Shown in pieces: positions 48,862 to 58,202 of a DNA stretch of 64,000 nt (position 1 is the first letter of the stretch; each line of letters opens with the position of its first letter). The position numbers and the translations under genes were made by a program. This stretch comes from Mesorhizobium hawassense (GTDB lineage: Bacteria > Pseudomonadota > Alphaproteobacteria > Rhizobiales > Rhizobiaceae), in NCBI RefSeq assembly GCF_003289945.1, contig NZ_QMBP01000003.1, positions 62,001-126,000 on the forward strand, read 5' to 3'. Under the pieces are notes generated by a model. That model was not told the DNA's origin, ran no database searches, and was given only the letters and a program-made list of their open reading frames with translations.

Positions 48862-49908
48862 ATGACTGACGCTCCCGGCCCCATCGTGCCTTTGGGCCGG
48901 TCAGGCCAGCCGGTCCTCGACCGGCCGGCCTTCGAGCGCCTGAGCGTCGCCCACCGCCGCGAGCTCAAGCTCCATTGCTACCGGATGATGGGCTCGCTCA
49001 GCGAGGCGGACGATCTCGTCCAAGAGACGCTCCTCAAGGCCTGGCGCGGGTTGTCGCAATTCGACGGACGCGGCTCGGCGCGCGGCTGGCTCTACAGCAT
49101 CGCCACCAACAGCTGCCTCAATGCCATCAAGGCACGGTCGTCGGCGCGGCGTATTCTCGAGCAACCCGGGCGGCCGCCGGCCGAAGGCAGGGCGGCCGGC
49201 GGACCGGCCACCGACTTGGCCTGGCTGGAGCCATATCCGGACGCGGAACTGCCCGACATTGCCGACGACCGGCCCGGTCCGGAAGCGCGCTACGAGGCCC
49301 GCGAGACCGTGCGGCTCGCCTTCGTCGCGGCGATCCAGCTGCTGCCGCCAAGGCAGCGCGCCGCCCTGCTGCTCTGCGACGTGCTCGGATGGTCCGCGAC
49401 CGAGACCGCGCAATTGCTGGGCGGATCGACTGCTTCGATCAACAGCGCCCTGCAGCGGGCTCGCGCGACGCTTGGCGAACGCTATGCCCAGGGACGGCAG
49501 CCGGAACGATCGCGGCCCAGCCCGGACGAAGGCCTGCTGCTCGAACGCTATATGGAGGCCTGGCAGGCCGACAATCTGGACGGGCTCGTCGACCTGCTGC
49601 GCGAGGACGCCATCTACCACATGCCGCCATGGCTTGAATGGTATAGCGGGCGCACGGCAATCGGCGCTTTCCTGGGGAGCGTCTGGGGGAATTTCGCCGG
49701 CTATCGAGCGGTGGCTATCGGCGCCAACGCCCAGCCGGCGGTGGGCGTTTACGCGCGCGGCCATCAGGATTCGATATGGCGGCCGCATTCGCTGCATGTC
49801 ATCGAACCCACCGACGGCAAGATCGCTTCGCTGACGATCTATGTCCCGCCGCTCGGCCCCGGTTTGTTTGCGGCCTTTGGCCTGCCGCCGGAGCCTGTTG
49901 CCCCCTGA
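48862..49908 (+). CDS. ECF sigma factor with C-terminal SnoaL-like domain
   Basis: Protein of 348 aa. Sigma region 2 (HRRELKLHCYRMMGSLSEADDLVQETLLKAWRGLSQFDGRGSARGWLYSIATNSCLNAIKAR) and region 4 (LPPRQRAALLLCDVLGWSATETAQLLGGSTASINSALQRARATL) are separated by a Pro/Gly-rich linker. The last ~130 residues (EGLLLERYMEAWQADNLDGLVDLLREDAIYHMPPW...) are a SnoaL/NTF2-like domain. This is the TIGR02960/SigJ-like group, where the fused domain replaces an anti-sigma factor. It converges on nhaA. Confidence 0.9.
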   Translation: MTDAPGPIVPLGRSGQPVLDRPAFERLSVAHRRELKLHCYRMMGSLSEADDLVQETLLKAWRGLSQFDGRGSARGWLYSIATNSCLNAIKARSSARRILEQPGRPPAEGRAAGGPATDLAWLEPYPDAELPDIADDRPGPEARYEARETVRLAFVAAIQLLPPRQRAALLLCDVLGWSATETAQLLGGSTASINSALQRARATLGERYAQGRQPERSRPSPDEGLLLERYMEAWQADNLDGLVDLLREDAIYHMPPWLEWYSGRTAIGAFLGSVWGNFAGYRAVAIGANAQPAVGVYARGHQDSIWRPHSLHVIEPTDGKIASLTIYVPPLGPGLFAAFGLPPEPVAP

Positions 49909-49914
49909 GACGTT

Positions 49915-51105
49915 CTAGCCCAGATCCTCTTCCGCGCCGCCGGCCGCTGGCGCCATGAGCAGCGCCGCAGCGCCCAGCAGCGCGGCAATCAGCGAACCCG
50001 CAAGGATGCCGACTTTCACGGCGTCCTGGAGCGCCGGGTCGCCGGCGAAGGCGAGCAAGCCGATGAACAGGCTCATGGTGAAGCCGATGCCGCAAAGCAG
50101 TGAAATGCCCAGCATATGCAGCCAGCCGGCATTGACCGGCAGATCGGCGAGGCCGAACCGGATCGCGAGCGCCGATAGGCCGAAGACACCGACCAGCTTG
50201 CCGACAACCAGGCCGGCGGCGACGCCGAGCGTCAGCGGCTCGACAAGTGCCGCGAAGCTCAGGCCGCCAAGCGAGACGCCGGCATTGGCGAAGCCGAAGA
50301 TCGGGATGACGAGGAAGGGCACCAGCTTGTGCAGGCCGTGCTCGAGGCGGTGCAGGGGCGAATGTTCTGTTTCGTGGCTGATGCCGGGTGAACGTTCGAG
50401 CGGGATGGTGAGCGCCAGCGCCACGCCGGCCAGCGTGGCATGCACACCCGACTTCAGCACCAGTACCCACAGCAGCGCGCCGAGCAGCAGGTAGGGCCAG
50501 AGCTTCATCGCCCGCATGCGGTTGAGCACGATGAGCAGGGCGATGACGACGAAGGCGGCCGCCAGATAGGCGAGCGAAAGGCCGCTGGTATAGAACAGCG
50601 CGATGATGATGACGGCGCCGAGATCGTCGATGATGGCCAGAGCGGTGAGGAAGACTTTCAGCGAGGCCGGCACGCGGCTGCCGAGCAGCGAGAGCACACC
50701 GAGCGCGAAGGCGATGTCGGTGGCGGTCGGGATCGCCCAGCCGCCGATCGCGGCAGGATTGTCACGGTTGATGGCGACATAGACCAACGCGGGAACCACC
50801 ATGCCGCCGGCGGCGGCGATGCCGGGCAGCACACGTCGCGGCCAGGTCGAGAGCTGCCCGTCCAGCATCTCGCGCTTGATCTCCAGCCCGACCAGCAGGA
50901 AGAACACCGCCATCAGCCCGTCATTGATCCAATGCGAGACGCTGAGCGGCCCGAGATAAGCGTGAAGGACGGCGAAATAGGTCGCGGCCAAAGGCGAGTT
51001 GGCGACGATGAGCGCAAGGGCAGCAGCCACCATCAGGATGATGCCGCCGGCCGCCTCGCCGTCGAGGAATTCGCGCAGGATCGATTTTGGCCGCTCGTCT
51101 CGCAT
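49915..51105 (-). CDS. nhaA: Na+/H+ antiporter NhaA
   Basis: Inner-membrane antiporter of 396 aa, 12 helices. The ion site is [17 protein letters not shown] with the paired Asp; [17 protein letters not shown] and [11 protein letters not shown] are family signatures. It exports sodium in exchange for protons, mainly at alkaline pH. The start is ATG 51105, preceded by a G-rich GGAGGGG. It lies downstream of actR, same strand, separated by a repeat. Confidence 0.95.
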   Translation of the reverse strand: MRDERPKSILREFLDGEAAGGIILMVAAALALIVANSPLAATYFAVLHAYLGPLSVSHWINDGLMAVFFLLVGLEIKREMLDGQLSTWPRRVLPGIAAAGGMVVPALVYVAINRDNPAAIGGWAIPTATDIAFALGVLSLLGSRVPASLKVFLTALAIIDDLGAVIIIALFYTSGLSLAYLAAAFVVIALLIVLNRMRAMKLWPYLLLGALLWVLVLKSGVHATLAGVALALTIPLERSPGISHETEHSPLHRLEHGLHKLVPFLVIPIFGFANAGVSLGGLSFAALVEPLTLGVAAGLVVGKLVGVFGLSALAIRFGLADLPVNAGWLHMLGISLLCGIGFTMSLFIGLLAFAGDPALQDAVKVGILAGSLIAALLGAAALLMAPAAGGAEEDLG

Positions 51106-51203
51106 GGTCCCCCCTCCGTTGCCGGTTTCCCGGTCGGCATCATTGGCGATGATGCGCAAAGCCCTTCCGCGGGGCAAGAGTCACAAATTTGCGAACGTCA
51201 GCG

Positions 51204-51372
51204 CTGCCCCTCATCTGCCTGCCGGCATCTTCTCCCCGTGAACGGGGAGCAGAGCGCTCTCGCGCAGGATTTCGCCAATCTCCAACGTTGCGGAGCGGAG
51301 CCGGCGTTGCGGCCAGCCCCTTCTCCCCGTCACTATACGGGGAGAAGTGCCCGGCAGGGCGATGAGGGGCAG
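51204..51372. repeat. 169-bp element with 36-bp terminal inverted repeats
   Basis: The left end CTGCCCCTCATC...CTTCTCCCCGT and the right end ACGGGGAGAAG...GATGAGGGGCAG are imperfect complements over 36 bases. The right half holds its own perfect hairpin CTTCTCCCCGT/ACGGGGAGAAG (around 51320-51347). It matches the style of rhizobial intergenic mosaic elements. It lies between nhaA and actR. Confidence 0.75.
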
Positions 51373-51426
51373 TGCAGGCTTTCGGCGATTGGTGGTCTTT
51401 GTCACCGCCAGTCGCGTTCGAGGCAA

Positions 51427-51990
51427 CTAACGCGGCGCCCGTTTGGCCAGTATCCGCTGCAGCGTCCTGCGATGCATGTTGAGGCGGCGTGCCGTCTCGG
51501 AAACGTTGCGGTCGCACATTTCGTAGACGCGCTGGATGTGCTCCCAGCGCACGCGGTCGGCCGACATCGGGTTTTCCGGGGGTGCCGCGCGTTCGCCGGA
51601 GGTGCGGGTGAGCGCGGCGAAGACGTCGTCGGCATCGGCGGGCTTGGACAGGTAATCGACGGCGCCGAGCTTCACCGCCGTCACCGCGGTGGCGATGTTG
51701 CCGTAGCCGGTCAGGATGATGGCGCGGGCGTCGTCGCGCTTTTCGCGGATGGCCGCAACGACATCGAGGCCGTTGCCGTCGCCGAGCCGCATGTCGACCA
51801 CCGCATAGGCCGGCGGATGGGCGCGCGCCTTGGCGACCGCCTCCTCCACGCTCTCCGCCGTCTCGACCACGAAGCCCCGGGTTTCCATGGCGCGGGCAAG
51901 CCGGGTGAGGAACGGCTTGTCGTCCTCGACGATGAGCAGCGAGGTGTCCTCGCCCTCGACCATTGCGCCAGTCGTTTCGTCTCCGCTCAT
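51427..51990 (-). CDS. actR: Redox response regulator ActR (RegA/PrrA family)
   Basis: Protein of 187 aa: receiver domain LLIVEDDKPFLTRLARAMETRGF with phospho-Asp in VVDMRLGDGNGLDV and Lys in YLSKP, then a proline hinge (APPENP) and a Fis-type helix-turn-helix RVYEMCDRNVSETARRLNMHRRTLQRILAKR. This is the hallmark RegA/PrrA/ActR layout, which controls respiration, CO2 and nitrogen fixation genes and acid tolerance. It lies downstream of actS on the same strand. Confidence 0.95.
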   Translation of the reverse strand: MSGDETTGAMVEGEDTSLLIVEDDKPFLTRLARAMETRGFVVETAESVEEAVAKARAHPPAYAVVDMRLGDGNGLDVVAAIREKRDDARAIILTGYGNIATAVTAVKLGAVDYLSKPADADDVFAALTRTSGERAAPPENPMSADRVRWEHIQRVYEMCDRNVSETARRLNMHRRTLQRILAKRAPR

Positions 51991-52214
51991 CTTATCGGCA
52001 TCCTACTGACCAAGACCATTTCGCATCAAAACGGATTCTAGCGAATATGCCTTAAGTCCTTGTTTCCGGGCACGTCGTTCCCCAACACCGCTGCACGGTT
52101 TTGGGCGAAATGCCTTACTTTTACGCAGATACAGTTCCGCGACAGCAATGTCCAATTTTTACAGCCGGCAACAGAGCTGCCATGCGGTAATCGAAAGGGT
52201 TCGTTCAGAGTATC

Positions 52215-52258
52215 GCAATTCCGGACGGAAAACCGCTGCGCACTTTTCCTGGAATTGC
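52215..52258. repeat. REP-like palindrome at the actS end
   Basis: Arms GCAATTCC (52215-52222) and GGAATTGC (52251-52258) are perfect complements around a GGAAAACC...ACTTTTCC core. The right arm ends two bases before the actS stop. A degenerate half-copy with the same ACTTTTCCTGGAATTGC end lies at 18571-18587 beside the EamA gene. Confidence 0.65.
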
Positions 52259-52259
52259 T

Positions 52260-53585
52260 TTAGGCATTGTCGAACATGGTGGCCGACGCCTGGTCCTGGT
52301 TGAGGAAGAGGCCGCGCGGCCAGGCGATCTGCACGACAGCGCCCTCGCCGAGTCCGCTCGAATTGCGGAAATCGATGCTGGCGCCCGACCGTTCCAGCAA
52401 GGTCTTGGCAATGAACAGCCCGAGCCCCAGGCCGCCTCCGGCCTCCGTGCCCTGCCGCGTCGACATATACGGCTCGCCGATGCGGTCGATGATCTCGGGC
52501 GGAAAGCCCGGGCCGTCATCGGTGATGGAAAAGGTCACGTGCTCGTCGTCCCAGCTCCAGCTCACGGTGACGGTCTTCTTGGCGAAATCGACGGCGTTCT
52601 CGACCAGATTGCCGAGACCGTAGATGACGCCGGGGCTGCGCTGGCCGACCGGTTCCGGACCGATGCGCTCGCCGGGCCGCAGCCGGATCGAAATGCCGAA
52701 ATCGCGGTGTGGCGCGGTCACTTCCTCGACCAGCGATGTAAGCGGCATGCGCGACAGATGCGCTTCACCTTCCGAGGACAGGCTGGTCAGACGCTTCAGG
52801 ATCTCGCGGCAGCGTTCGCTCTGCGAGCGCAAGAGCTTGACGTCCTCGCCATATTTCGGGTCCTTGCCGAGTGCCTTTTCCATCTCCTTGGCGACGACGG
52901 TGATGGTGGCCAAAGGCGTGCCGAGCTCATGCGCGGCGGCGGCGGCCAGCCCGTCCAGCGCCGACAGGTGCTGCTCGCGCTGCAGCACCAGTTCGGTGGC
53001 GGCCAAGGCGTTGGCGAGCAGGCGCGCTTCAGCCGCGACGCGGAAGGCATAGATGGCGGTGAAGGCGATCGAGGCGAACACCGCCATCCACATGCCGGCG
53101 ACATAGATGAACGGCATCGGCAGCGGCGAGCCCTCATACCAGGGCAGCGGCAAGTGGAAGAACACCAGAAGCGTGGCGGCAATCATCACCAGCGCGCCCA
53201 GCACCGCGGTGAGCCGCAGAGGCAACGAGGCGGCCGAGATGACGACCGGCACGGAAAGCAGCACGCAAAACGGATTGGTCAGGCCGCCGGTCATATAGAG
53301 CAGTCCGGTGAGCTGGATGCCGTCGAAAGTCAGGATGGCGAAGGCCGAGAGCGGTGTCAGGCGGTGCGCAGCCGGGTAGCGGAAGGTGAGCCATAGGTTC
53401 ATCCAGGCCGAGCAGGCGATCAGCGCAAAGCACACCGACACCGGCAGCGGGAATTTCAGCCCGTAGGCGACGACGAGCACGGTCAGGCTCTGACCGACGA
53501 TGGCCAGCCAGCGCAGGCGGATCAGCGTGTTGAGCCGCAGCCGCTGGCTCTGCTGGGAATCGGGCGCGCGCAGGATGTTGATCAT
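52260..53585 (-). CDS. actS: Redox sensor histidine kinase ActS (RegB/PrrB family)
   Basis: Membrane kinase of 441 aa: about six helices in the first 190 residues, with the quinone-sensing GGLTNPF motif, then H-box AAAAHELGTPLATI (phospho-His), a redox-type Cys in SERCREILKRL, and the ATPase N box NLVENAVDFA, G1 DDGPGF and G2 GLGLGLFIAK. It phosphorylates ActR in response to the redox state of the ubiquinone pool. About 270 bp separate it from actR, longer than in most relatives, filled partly by a repeat. Confidence 0.95.
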   Translation of the reverse strand: MINILRAPDSQQSQRLRLNTLIRLRWLAIVGQSLTVLVVAYGLKFPLPVSVCFALIACSAWMNLWLTFRYPAAHRLTPLSAFAILTFDGIQLTGLLYMTGGLTNPFCVLLSVPVVISAASLPLRLTAVLGALVMIAATLLVFFHLPLPWYEGSPLPMPFIYVAGMWMAVFASIAFTAIYAFRVAAEARLLANALAATELVLQREQHLSALDGLAAAAAHELGTPLATITVVAKEMEKALGKDPKYGEDVKLLRSQSERCREILKRLTSLSSEGEAHLSRMPLTSLVEEVTAPHRDFGISIRLRPGERIGPEPVGQRSPGVIYGLGNLVENAVDFAKKTVTVSWSWDDEHVTFSITDDGPGFPPEIIDRIGEPYMSTRQGTEAGGGLGLGLFIAKTLLERSGASIDFRNSSGLGEGAVVQIAWPRGLFLNQDQASATMFDNA

Positions 53586-53722
53586 CGACTTACGATTATA
53601 GCCGCAGGAGGGTAAGCGCTAGTAGCCCCGTTAGGGCGACTTAATCGGGTTGGCAGCCGGTGTTTCATGGTTCGTTTCGGTTCACCATCACGAACATTCG
53701 GAATTTGCCGAGGCGTCTCGCG

Positions 53723-53778
53723 ACTTCGTCATCTACGGAGCGATGCGAAGCGGAGCGCAGACCCGTGGATGACGAAGT
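53723..53778. repeat. Palindromic repeat between actS and hrpB
   Basis: Arms 53723-53738 (ACTTCGTCATCTACGG) and 53763-53778 (CCGTGGATGACGAAGT) pair at 15 of 16 positions around a purine-rich loop GAGCGATGCGAAGCGGAGCG. A related half-element, GCTCCGCCCTAGAATGACGACGTCA, appears cut by the window start at 7-30. Confidence 0.6.
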
Positions 53779-53849
53779 GATGGGCGTTTGCGCCAATCAC
53801 CAACGCACATTGCCCACTGGCGCGAATGGCCCGCCGAAGCGGCACGAAC

Positions 53850-56312
53850 CTACGTCCCGCGCGGCTTGGCACGGCTGGTGGCGGCCGCAAGCAGCGGGTT
53901 TTCCGGCCAGACATGCCTGGGGTAGCGGCCGCGCATGTCGGTGCGCACATCCGCCCAGGAGCCGCGCCAGAAGCCGGGAAGATCGCGCGTCGTCTGGATC
54001 GGCCGGTGCGCCGGCGACAGCAATTCGAGCGTCAGCGGCACGGTGCCGTTGGCGATGGCCGGATGCTTGTCCAGGCCGAACAGCTCCTGCACGCGGATCG
54101 CCAGCACCGGCCATTCGCCGTCATAGCGGATCGGCACATGGCTGCCCGAAGGCGCGTCGAAATGCGTCGGCGCCAGCGTGTCGACCTTCCGCTGCAGGTC
54201 GTGCGGGACCAGCGCCATGAGCGCCGACGACAGCGTCGCCGGCTTGATGGCCGCGAAGGAGGCATCGCCGGCGAGGAACGGCAGCAGCCAGTCGTCGAGG
54301 CGCTCGAGAAGGGCCTCGTCCGAAACGTCCGGCCATGGCGCGCCCAGGCCGCGATTGAGCCAGCCAAGCCGCTGTCGGAGTGTTTCCGCCTCCTTGCCCC
54401 AGTCGAGCAGCGACAGGCCGTGCTCGCGCAGTGCATCCAGGATGGCGCGGTCGGCATCGGCGCCCGACGGCGCCGGCAGCATCCGCTCGGACAGCGTGAT
54501 GGCACCGAGCCGCGCGATTTCGCGCACCCGCACGGCGCGTCGCTCGCGGTCGAAGCTCGTCCCGCGCCTGGTCTCGATGCGATCGGCAAGGGCGGCACGG
54601 ATATCGGCTTCGTCGACCGGCGCGGCAGCGGTGATGCGGGCGTTCTGTGCCTTGCCCTGCAGGTCGGCGACGACAAGCCAGGTTTCATTGGCGAGCGGAT
54701 CGGCGGCATCGACCATGGCGCCCGAACCGTTGGCGAGGACGAACCGGCCGCGCTCGCCGCGCGCCCTGGCGACGCGGTCCGGCCAGGCATGGATGAGCAG
54801 CGAACCGGTGCCGGCTGGGGTGTCGGTTCTTTCTCCGCCAGCCTGCCTGGCCAGGCGTTCGGCCAATTGCCGGGCGGCATTGGCGCGCGGCGATCTTTCA
54901 CCGCCGAAACGCATCAGCCGGCGCTCCAGGTCGGCGCTGTCGCCGCCCAGCCCGCGCTCGGTCAAAAGCACGGCGAGCGTCGCCGCTTCCCGCGCATGGC
55001 CGGTCTTCGCCGCCTCGGCGACCATATGCGCCAGCCGCACCGGCAGCGCCAACTTGCGCATGGCGGCGCCCGCCTCGGTCAGCCGGCCGGCATCGTCGAT
55101 GGCGTGCAGCGCCTTGAGCAACACGCGCGCCTCGCTGAGTGCCGGCGCCGGCGGCGGATCGAGGAACGAAAGGCTCGACGGATCGGCGACACCGAAAGCG
55201 GCACAGTCGAGCAGCAGACCGGACAGATCGGCCTCGAGGATTTCCGGCGGCGTGAAGGCGGGCAGCGACGCCGTCTGCTCGGCGCGCCACAAGCGGACGG
55301 CCAGGCCGGGCTGGGTGCGGCCGGCGCGACCGGCGCGCTGATCGGCCGATGCTTTGCTGACGCGCACCGTTTCGAGCCGCGTCAGGCCGCTCGCCGGCTC
55401 GTAGCGCGGCAGCCGCGACAGACCGGAATCGATGACGACGCGCACGCCGTCGATGGTGATGGAGGTCTCGGCGATCGAGGTCGCCAGCACCACCTTGCGG
55501 CGGCCCGCCGGCGCCGGCTTGATGGCGGCGTCCTGCGCCTTGTTGTCGAGCTGGCCGTAGAGCGGCACGATGTCGGTGTCGGCGGAGACATTGCCGGCGA
55601 GCCGTTCGGCGGTGCGCTCGATCTCGCGCTGTCCGGGCAGGAAGGCGAGCACACTGCCCTGCTCGGCGGCCAACGCAGAGCGGATCGCCTTGGCCATGGC
55701 ATCCTCGATCGCCAGGCCGGCGGGACGTTCGTCGTAACGGATCTCGACCGGGAAGGCGCGGCCCTCGCTTTCGATCACCGGCGCCTGTGCCAGAAGCCTC
55801 GCGACGCGCGCGCCGTCGAGCGTCGCCGACATGACCAGCAATCGCAGATCGGGCCGCAGCGCGCCCTGCACATCGAGCGCAAGCGCCAGGCCGAAATCGC
55901 CGTCGAGCGAGCGTTCGTGGAATTCGTCGAAGATCACCGCCGAGACGCCGGGCAGCTCCGGGTCGTCGAGGATCATGCGGGAGAGCACGCCTTCGGTGAC
56001 GACCAGGATTTTTGTCCGCGCCGAGGTGCGGTTCTCCATGCGCATGGCGTAGCCGACGATGCCGCCCGGCTCCTCACCCAGCAATTCGGCCATGCGGCGA
56101 GCGGCGGCGCGGGCGGCGAGCCGGCGCGGTTCCAGCAGCACGATCCGGCCCTGCCCCAGCCATGGCGCGTCGAGCAGCGCCAGCGGCACCAGCGTCGTCT
56201 TGCCGGCGCCGGGCGGTGCCACCAGCGCGGCGCTGTTGCGCCGCGAGAGCGCTTCGCCAAGTGCCGGCAGCACGGCGGTGACCGGAAGCTCCGGCAAGGA
56301 TTTCGTCGTCAT
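53850..56312 (-). CDS. hrpB: ATP-dependent helicase HrpB
   Basis: DEAH-box helicase of 820 aa. Walker A APPGAGKTT, motif II as DEFHERSLDGD, motif III SATLDGARVARLL, ATSIAETSITIDGV, and motif VI QRAGRAGRTQPG; the long C-terminal half (from about residue 480) is the HrpB-specific extension. Probably an RNA helicase; the bacterial role is poorly known. It is separate from actS by 264 bp. Confidence 0.94.
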   Translation of the reverse strand: MTTKSLPELPVTAVLPALGEALSRRNSAALVAPPGAGKTTLVPLALLDAPWLGQGRIVLLEPRRLAARAAARRMAELLGEEPGGIVGYAMRMENRTSARTKILVVTEGVLSRMILDDPELPGVSAVIFDEFHERSLDGDFGLALALDVQGALRPDLRLLVMSATLDGARVARLLAQAPVIESEGRAFPVEIRYDERPAGLAIEDAMAKAIRSALAAEQGSVLAFLPGQREIERTAERLAGNVSADTDIVPLYGQLDNKAQDAAIKPAPAGRRKVVLATSIAETSITIDGVRVVIDSGLSRLPRYEPASGLTRLETVRVSKASADQRAGRAGRTQPGLAVRLWRAEQTASLPAFTPPEILEADLSGLLLDCAAFGVADPSSLSFLDPPPAPALSEARVLLKALHAIDDAGRLTEAGAAMRKLALPVRLAHMVAEAAKTGHAREAATLAVLLTERGLGGDSADLERRLMRFGGERSPRANAARQLAERLARQAGGERTDTPAGTGSLLIHAWPDRVARARGERGRFVLANGSGAMVDAADPLANETWLVVADLQGKAQNARITAAAPVDEADIRAALADRIETRRGTSFDRERRAVRVREIARLGAITLSERMLPAPSGADADRAILDALREHGLSLLDWGKEAETLRQRLGWLNRGLGAPWPDVSDEALLERLDDWLLPFLAGDASFAAIKPATLSSALMALVPHDLQRKVDTLAPTHFDAPSGSHVPIRYDGEWPVLAIRVQELFGLDKHPAIANGTVPLTLELLSPAHRPIQTTRDLPGFWRGSWADVRTDMRGRYPRHVWPENPLLAAATSRAKPRGT

Positions 56313-56368
56313 GTCGCCCGCATATCAGGGGTCTCGGTCGCCATGCAACTTGCCGGACCGGTGCACGG

Positions 56369-57259
56369 TCAAAGCCTGGTGCGCGAAAACGGGTTCCAGC
56401 GCACGGTGCCGAGCCTGACTTCTTCGCGCACCATCGTCAGAAGGCCGGACGCGCCGACCACCGCCAGGCCGACCAATGACAGCCAGTCGGGATATTCCTG
56501 GAAGAACAGCGCGCCGAGGATGACCGCCCAGACGATCTGCGAATAATGCGTCGGCGCAATGCGGTTGGCCGGCGCGTATTTGACGGCGAGCAGCTGCAGC
56601 AGCTGTCCGCCGGCGGTGAAAAGGCCGGCCAGCATCAGCCAGACCAGCTGTCCGAGACCGGGCAGCGAGAATGACGTCGCGGCCGCGCCTACCCCGTTGA
56701 AGACCAGCCCATAGCCGACCAGCGCGCCGAGGATCGTCGTGCGCTTTTCCCGCTGGGCGAGCGAGCGCATCAGGATGACGCTGGTGGCGGCAAGGAAGGC
56801 ATTGGCAAAGGCGGCGAGATGACCGAGATGCAGTTCGCGAAAGCCCGGCCGCACCACCAGCATGACACCGACAAAGCCGGCGACCACGGCCAGCCACCGC
56901 CAGGGGCCGACCCTTTCCTTCAAGATCAGCGTCGACAGGACGGTGACCAGCAACGGCGCCAGGAAGATCAGCGCGTAGACCTCCGCCAGCGGAATGGTGG
57001 TGAAGGCAAAGACGCTGAGCACGCCCGACGCGATGCCGGACAAGGCGCGCGCCTGCACCGCCCATGGCCGTTTGGTGCGCCAAAAGTCGCGCCAGCGTTC
57101 GTCCCTGGGCTTGGTGAAGAACAGAAAGCAGCCGGCAAACAAGGTCGAGAAGAAGCCGATCTCGAAGACGGTGAACTGCCCGCCCAGGCTCTTGATGACC
57201 CCGTCGCTGAACGAATAGCTTGCATAGGCGATCAGGGCGAGCAGGATTCCGTTCGGCAC
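56369..57259 (-). CDS. EamA-family (DMT) transporter
   Basis: Ten-helix transporter of about 296 aa with two EamA repeats: NGILLALIAYASYSFSDGVIKSLGG, then LAAFANAFLAATSVILMRSL. RarD/SAM-transporter-like. The start is placed at a GTG 57259; a longer frame begins at 57307 but overlaps the divergent PIG-L gene. The two start codons are only 23 bp apart, so their promoters must overlap coding DNA or the messages must be leaderless. Confidence 0.83.
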   Translation of the reverse strand: MPNGILLALIAYASYSFSDGVIKSLGGQFTVFEIGFFSTLFAGCFLFFTKPRDERWRDFWRTKRPWAVQARALSGIASGVLSVFAFTTIPLAEVYALIFLAPLLVTVLSTLILKERVGPWRWLAVVAGFVGVMLVVRPGFRELHLGHLAAFANAFLAATSVILMRSLAQREKRTTILGALVGYGLVFNGVGAAATSFSLPGLGQLVWLMLAGLFTAGGQLLQLLAVKYAPANRIAPTHYSQIVWAVILGALFFQEYPDWLSLVGLAVVGASGLLTMVREEVRLGTVRWNPFSRTRL

Positions 57260-57282
57260 GTTCCATTTCCGGGAGAGTAGGC

Positions 57283-57972
57283 GTGAAGGTATTGGCGCTG
57301 GGGGCACATCCCGACGACATCGAGATATTCATGTTCGGTACGCTGGCCGCCTATGCAGCGCTAGGCGCAGAGCTGACTTTTGCGATAGCCACGGATGGCG
57401 CCAAGGGCGGCAAGGGCGACCCGGCGGCGCTGGTCCGCTTGCGGCGCGAGGAAGCGACCGCGGCGGCAGGCCTGCTCGGCGTCGAACCGCGCTTCCTCGA
57501 CTTTCCCGACGGAGCGCTCATTGCCGATGCCGCATTCATCTCGGCGCTGAGAGCGTTGATCGGCGAGGTGAAACCCGACCTCGCCATCACCCATGCGCCC
57601 TGCGATTACCATGGCGACCATCGCGCCTTGTCCGACGGCGTGCGCATCGCGGCGTCCTTCGCGGTGCCGGTGCTGCATGCCGACACGCTCGGCGGCACCG
57701 GGTTTTCGCCGACGCATTACGTCGAGATTTCCCATCATTGGGACATCAAGGCGAAGGCGATCCGCGCGCACCGCTCGCAGGGTCCGGAGCACTATGTGCA
57801 CAGGGCGCGCCTCCAGAACGAATTTCGCGCCGGACAGTGCAACGGCGCCCCTGGCGCGCTGGCCGAGGCCTTCCATTTCCAGCCGACTTTCCCCTTCGCC
57901 GACATCCGCGCGCTGCTGCCGCCGGCGCCGCCGATCCGACCGGTGACGGCGAGCGCAGGCGCGGCCAGCTGA
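57283..57972 (+). CDS. PIG-L family deacetylase
   Basis: Zinc deacetylase of 229 aa of the LmbE/PIG-L fold: metal ligands in LGAHPDDIEI (HPDD) and the later HGDHRALSDGVRIAA. It removes N-acetyl groups from N-acetylglucosamine-type substrates. GTG 57283 has GGGAGAG seven bases upstream. It lies ahead of a sugar ABC operon in the same direction, but that operon has its own operator region. Confidence 0.85.
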   Translation: MKVLALGAHPDDIEIFMFGTLAAYAALGAELTFAIATDGAKGGKGDPAALVRLRREEATAAAGLLGVEPRFLDFPDGALIADAAFISALRALIGEVKPDLAITHAPCDYHGDHRALSDGVRIAASFAVPVLHADTLGGTGFSPTHYVEISHHWDIKAKAIRAHRSQGPEHYVHRARLQNEFRAGQCNGAPGALAEAFHFQPTFPFADIRALLPPAPPIRPVTASAGAAS

Positions 57973-58202
57973 CGGCTGAGGCAAGCGTCCGGCAATCATT
58001 TCCCAACGATTTCAACGATCTTTCTCGCCATGCTGCGGCGCAGCAACGAATTCGCTTGCGCTGTTTAGTAAAAAGAGCACTACTAAACAAATTACTAAAC
58101 ATCGGCTGCGCCACGCGCGCCATGTTTGGGCCCTCGGAGGAGCGAGGGTCGAGGGCTCTTGAAACCGTCATCCGGACGCGTTTCGCAAATGGGAGGTAAG
58201 GC
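57973..58202 (+). promoter_or_regulatory. ABC operon control region with three TACTAAACA half-sites
   Basis: Nine-base half-sites TGTTTAGTA (58062-58070) and TACTAAACA (58081-58089, 58093-58101) make one inverted and one direct pair. The shape and AT-rich core resemble operators of ROK, DeoR or GntR-type sugar repressors. A short GCCCTCG/CGAGGGC hairpin (58130-58156) may lie in the leader. The binding protein gene follows with a strong GGGAGGTAAGG ribosome site. Confidence 0.6.

Noticed and set aside
51204..51372. CRISPR array
   Set aside because: Palindromic repeats here are not regularly spaced, have no similar-length spacers, and no cas gene is in the window. The same holds for the other repeats.
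53826..56546. 906-codon open frame on the plus strand
   Set aside because: It is the antisense shadow of hrpB; the minus-strand frame has all helicase motifs, and the plus-strand product is low-complexity Arg/Ala/Gly-rich.
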